NCBI GenBank assembly: GCA_025966135.1
Contig: JAOPVP010000031.1
Span: 1 to 47,155, forward strand
Direction of reading: 5' to 3'
Length of the DNA stretch: 47,155 bases
Origin: Frankiales bacterium
GTDB lineage: Bacteria > Actinomycetota > Actinomycetes > Mycobacteriales > SCTD01
Position numbers and translations under genes: made by a program
Shown here: positions 42,258 through 47,155 of the stretch, in pieces
Position numbering within the stretch: position 1 is the stretch's first letter
Layout of the letters: each line of letters opens with the position of its first letter
Notes under the pieces: generated by a model
What the model was told of the DNA's origin: nothing
The model's input: only the letters and a program-made list of their open reading frames with translations
Databases searched by the model: none

Positions 42258-43280
42258 GTGACGACTGCCGGACAGACACTGGGGATGATCGGCCTCGGCC
42301 GCATGGGCGGCAACATGGCGGAGCGGCTGCGCCGTGGTGGTCACACGGTCATCGGCTTCGACCAGGCTGCGGGGACGCGGGACGTCGAGTCGCTGGCGGC
42401 TCTCGTCGCGGCCTTGCCTGCACCGAGGATCGTGTGGGTGATGGTGCCGGCCGGCGAGCCGACGTACCAGACGATCGACGCGCTCAAGCTCCTTCTCGGA
42501 CCGGGCGACGTCGTCGTGGACGGAGGTAACTCGCGGTACACCGATGACCAACGGCACGCCAAAGACCTGAGGGAGAAGGGGATCGGCTTCGTCGACGCCG
42601 GTGTGAGCGGTGGGGTCTGGGGGCTGACCGAGGGCTACGCGCTCATGGTCGGTGGCGAGAAGGACGACGTCGCGAAGGTCCAGCCGTACTTCGACGTCCT
42701 GCGGCCGGCCGGTGACTCCGGGTTCGTGCACGCCGGGCCGGTCGGCGCTGGTCACTTCGCCAAGATGGTCCACAACGGCATCGAGTACGGCCTGATGCAG
42801 GCCTACGCCGAGGGCTGGGAGCTGATGGGCGCGACCGACCTCATCACCGACGTGCCCGCGGTCGTCAAAAGCTGGCAGCAGGGGACGGTCATCCGGTCCT
42901 GGCTGCTCGACCTCATGGTCCGGGCGCTCGACGAGGACCCGGAACTCGAGCACCTCCGCGGTTATGCCGAGGACTCGGGCGAGGGACGGTGGACGGTGCA
43001 GGCGGCTGTCGACCATGCGGTGCCGCTGCCGGTCATCACGGCGGCGCTGTTCGCCCGTTTTGCCAGCCGGCAGGACGACAGTCCTGCCATGAAGGTCGTC
43101 GCGGCGCTGCGCAACCAGTTCGGCGGGCACGCCGTCACCTCCGTCGCCGGTTCGGTGGAGAAGGGCGCCGATGCTCCAGGGGCTGATGTTGTTGCTCCCG
43201 TCGGAGCCGGGCATGACCCAGCGCACGGCAAGGTCCGCGGCGAGGCCGGCACGGTGCCGGAGGAGAGCACTCCCGGCTGA
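42258..43280 (+). CDS. gnd: 6-phosphogluconate dehydrogenase, decarboxylating (short type)
   Basis: A 340-residue enzyme that oxidises 6-phosphogluconate to ribulose 5-phosphate in the pentose phosphate pathway. It has the NAD(P)-binding start [17 protein letters not shown], the substrate residues DGGNSRY and the catalytic Lys in [22 protein letters not shown]. It is of the shorter GndA/YqeC-like type. The start is GTG at 42258 with GAGGAG 7 nt upstream. The last residues ([18 protein letters not shown]) are a nonconserved extension. Placement between dnaN and recF is as in Streptomyces; its TGA touches the recF ATG. Confidence 0.94.
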   Translation: MTTAGQTLGMIGLGRMGGNMAERLRRGGHTVIGFDQAAGTRDVESLAALVAALPAPRIVWVMVPAGEPTYQTIDALKLLLGPGDVVVDGGNSRYTDDQRHAKDLREKGIGFVDAGVSGGVWGLTEGYALMVGGEKDDVAKVQPYFDVLRPAGDSGFVHAGPVGAGHFAKMVHNGIEYGLMQAYAEGWELMGATDLITDVPAVVKSWQQGTVIRSWLLDLMVRALDEDPELEHLRGYAEDSGEGRWTVQAAVDHAVPLPVITAALFARFASRQDDSPAMKVVAALRNQFGGHAVTSVAGSVEKGADAPGADVVAPVGAGHDPAHGKVRGEAGTVPEESTPG

Positions 43281-44407
43281 TGCATGTCAGCGCCCTCTCG
43301 CTTACCGACTTCAGGTCGTGGGCGCAGCTCGACGTCGAGCTGACGCCAGGACCGACAGCGCTCGTCGGCAGCAACGGACAGGGCAAGACCAACATCGTCG
43401 AGGCGCTGCTGTACGTCGCAACTCTCGGTTCCCACCGGGTGTCGGTGGACGCACCGCTGGTGCGGCAGGGGGCGGAGCGCGCCATCGTGAGAGCTCGGGT
43501 CGAGCGTGACGAGCGGACGACGCTGGTCGAGCTCGAACTCAACCCGGGCAAGGCCAACCGTGCGCGGATCAACCGGGGAGCCGTCCCGAGAGCACGAGAA
43601 GTGCTGGGATTGTTGCGGACTGTGCTCTTCGCGCCCGAGGACCTCACGCTGGTGAGAGGTGACCCGAGCGCGCGCCGGACGTTTCTCGACGACTTGCTCG
43701 TGGCCCGGGTACCCCGGCTGGCCGGGGTCCGATCGGACTACGAGCGGGTGCTCAAGCAGCGCAATGCCCTTCTCAAGACGGCGTTCCTGGCCAAGCGGTC
43801 GGGAGGTGGCGACATGCGGACGCTCGACGTCTGGGACGCGCACCTGGCCAAGACCGGGTCGGAGCTGCTGGCTGCTCGGCTCGGGCTGGTCGACGACCTG
43901 CAGCCGCTGGTGGAGGTGGCCTACCGCGAGGTCTCCAAGGGACAGGGAGATGTGGCGCTCGGCTACCGGAGCTCACTCGGTGAGGGCATGCCGCAGTCGC
44001 AGGACCGGGAGGTGCTGGCCGCGGCCCTGCTGTCCGAGCTGGCGCGGGTGCGGCAGAACGAGGTCGAGCGAGGAGTCTCGCTCGTGGGTCCTCACCGCGA
44101 CGAGCTGGTCCTGACACTGGGCTCGATGCCGGTCAAGGGCTACGCCTCCCATGGGGAGTCGTGGTCGGTCGCGCTGGCCCTGCGCCTTGGGTCGTACGAG
44201 CTGCTCAAGAGCGACGGCGGGGAGCCGGTACTCGTGCTCGACGATGTCTTCGCCGAGCTCGATACCGGGCGGCGCGAGCGGCTGGCGTCGTTGGTGCAGG
44301 GGGCGGAGCAGGTCCTGGTGACGGCGGCCGTACCTGGCGACGTGCCCGAGCAGCTGATGGGCGGACGTTATGACGTGCACGACGGCGCGGTGGTCCGTGT
44401 CCGCTGA
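43280..44407 (+). CDS. recF: DNA replication and repair protein RecF
   Basis: A 375-residue SMC-like ATPase that helps load RecA at gaps. Walker A is GSNGQGKTN (30-38), followed by [38 protein letters not shown]; Walker B is [11 protein letters not shown], and VGPHRDEL is conserved. The start ATG at 43280 overlaps the gnd TGA by one base. Confidence 0.96.
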   Translation: MHVSALSLTDFRSWAQLDVELTPGPTALVGSNGQGKTNIVEALLYVATLGSHRVSVDAPLVRQGAERAIVRARVERDERTTLVELELNPGKANRARINRGAVPRAREVLGLLRTVLFAPEDLTLVRGDPSARRTFLDDLLVARVPRLAGVRSDYERVLKQRNALLKTAFLAKRSGGGDMRTLDVWDAHLAKTGSELLAARLGLVDDLQPLVEVAYREVSKGQGDVALGYRSSLGEGMPQSQDREVLAAALLSELARVRQNEVERGVSLVGPHRDELVLTLGSMPVKGYASHGESWSVALALRLGSYELLKSDGGEPVLVLDDVFAELDTGRRERLASLVQGAEQVLVTAAVPGDVPEQLMGGRYDVHDGAVVRVR

Positions 44408-44933
44408 CGAGACGACGCCGGGAGAGGCGACGTCGGGAGAGGCGACGTCGGGACTGAGCGGTCCCGACCTGGTGCGGGCGGCGCTGGCCGAGGCGAAGGC
44501 TGCGGCTCGAGCCAAGGGGGCGGCACCCCGCAAGGCCGGCCGTCGGTCCAGCGGGCTGCCTCGCGTGGGGGGAGACTCCCGGGACCCGGTGGTGTTCGGT
44601 GCGGCGATCCAGAAGCTGGTGAACGAGCGCGGCTGGCAGGACACCACCACGGCGGCAGGCGTGCTCGCCAACTGGGACCAGGTGGTCGGAGCCGAGATCG
44701 CCGACCACTGCCAGCCGGTGTCGCTGGTGGACGGGGAGCTGGTGCTGGTGGCGGAGTCGACCGCCTGGGCCACCCAGCTGCGGTTGCTCACCAAGACCCT
44801 GCTCGGTCGGGTGCGCGAGCACGCGGGCGAGGGCGTGGCGACCAAGGTCGTCGTACGCGGACCGGCCCAGCCGGACTGGCGGCGCGGGCCACGCCGGGTG
44901 GCGGGTCGAGGGCCGCGCGACACCTACGGGTGA
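44397..44933 (+). CDS. DUF721/DciA-like protein
   Basis: A 178-residue protein. The C-terminal half is the DUF721 domain ([67 protein letters not shown]), related to DciA, which loads or operates the replicative helicase in bacteria lacking DnaC. The N-terminus is low-complexity and carries a tandem 5-residue repeat. The start is taken as GTG at 44397, overlapping the recF end by 11 bp. Position between recF and gyrB is as Rv0004. Confidence 0.9.
   Translation: MSADETTPGEATSGEATSGLSGPDLVRAALAEAKAAARAKGAAPRKAGRRSSGLPRVGGDSRDPVVFGAAIQKLVNERGWQDTTTAAGVLANWDQVVGAEIADHCQPVSLVDGELVLVAESTAWATQLRLLTKTLLGRVREHAGEGVATKVVVRGPAQPDWRRGPRRVAGRGPRDTYG
44421..44450 (+). repeat. Tandem 15-bp repeat in the DUF721 gene
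   Basis: Two exact copies of GGAGAGGCGACGTCG (44421-44435, 44436-44450), encoding G-E-A-T-S twice. A multiple of three bases, so copy changes would keep the frame. Confidence 0.85.
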
Positions 44934-44970
44934 CCGAGTCGACGGCCCGGAGGCGCCGTACGCGGGCTGA

Positions 44971-47155
<2,185 letters not shown>

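Overview
The window is a chromosomal origin region from a high-GC Gram-positive bacterium (Actinomycetota). This rests on gene content and order: dnaA-dnaN-gnd-recF-DUF721-gyrB on one side, the rpmH-rnpA-yidD-yidC-jag-rsmG-parA-parB block on the other, then cwlM-trxA-trxB, an ECF sigma/anti-sigma pair, murJ and pcnA. Beyond that lies ino1-padR-DUF5318-ponA-GT-C-rpsF-ssb-rpsR-rplI-dnaB. From memory, having gnd between dnaN and recF and the dnaB/rpsF/ponA block on the pcnA side of the origin resembles Streptomyces more than Mycobacterium, where the latter block lies beyond gyrB. I cannot name the genus. GTG starts are very common. No rRNA, tRNA, CRISPR array, insertion sequence or prophage was seen.

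Layout. (1) 1-5.9 kb, mostly minus strand: dnaB carrying an intein, a zinc-ribbon protein, one plus-strand MDR oxidoreductase, then rplI, rpsR, ssb and rpsF. (2) 6-13 kb: a membrane-anchored surface protein divergent from an endonuclease IV-like gene, two GT-C membrane glycosyltransferases, a bifunctional penicillin-binding protein and a DUF5318 gene. (3) 13-16.2 kb, plus: a padR-ino1 pair with a perfect palindrome in its leader, and an MFS transporter. (4) 16.2-19.1 kb, minus: a FecR-like membrane protein and the CCA-adding enzyme. (5) 19.1-28 kb, plus: a tightly coupled run of NUDIX, DUF6049 and murJ, followed by a small membrane protein, an NlpC/P60 hydrolase, a membrane pseudokinase, an ECF sigma factor and its anti-sigma. 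(6) 28.7-31.3 kb: trxB, trxA and a cwlM-like gene. (7) 31.3-38.5 kb: GNAT, an aminotransferase, and the parB-to-rpmH block. (8) 38.5-47.2 kb: dnaA to gyrB, with gyrB cut by the window edge.

How it fits together. The genes cover replication initiation (DnaA, DnaN, DnaB, SSB, RecF, GyrB), origin segregation (ParAB), membrane protein insertion (YidC/YidD), ribosome and RNase P parts, and a cell-wall module (MurJ, pseudokinase, CwlM-like, NlpC/P60, PonA-type PBP, GT-C enzymes, inositol phosphate synthase). Thioredoxin genes sit next to an ECF sigma system, and both trxB and trxA have upstream elements matching the SigR/SigH oxidative-stress promoter. DnaA-box-like 9-mers cluster on both sides of dnaA; the dnaA-dnaN gap is the best oriC candidate.

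Most of the window is conserved core. The points most worth a second look are the dnaB intein with a decayed endonuclease, the murJ/pseudokinase split with two genes inserted, the paired SigR-type promoters, the padR palindrome, a long inverted repeat near 6.85 kb, and a recurring leaderless-start architecture.
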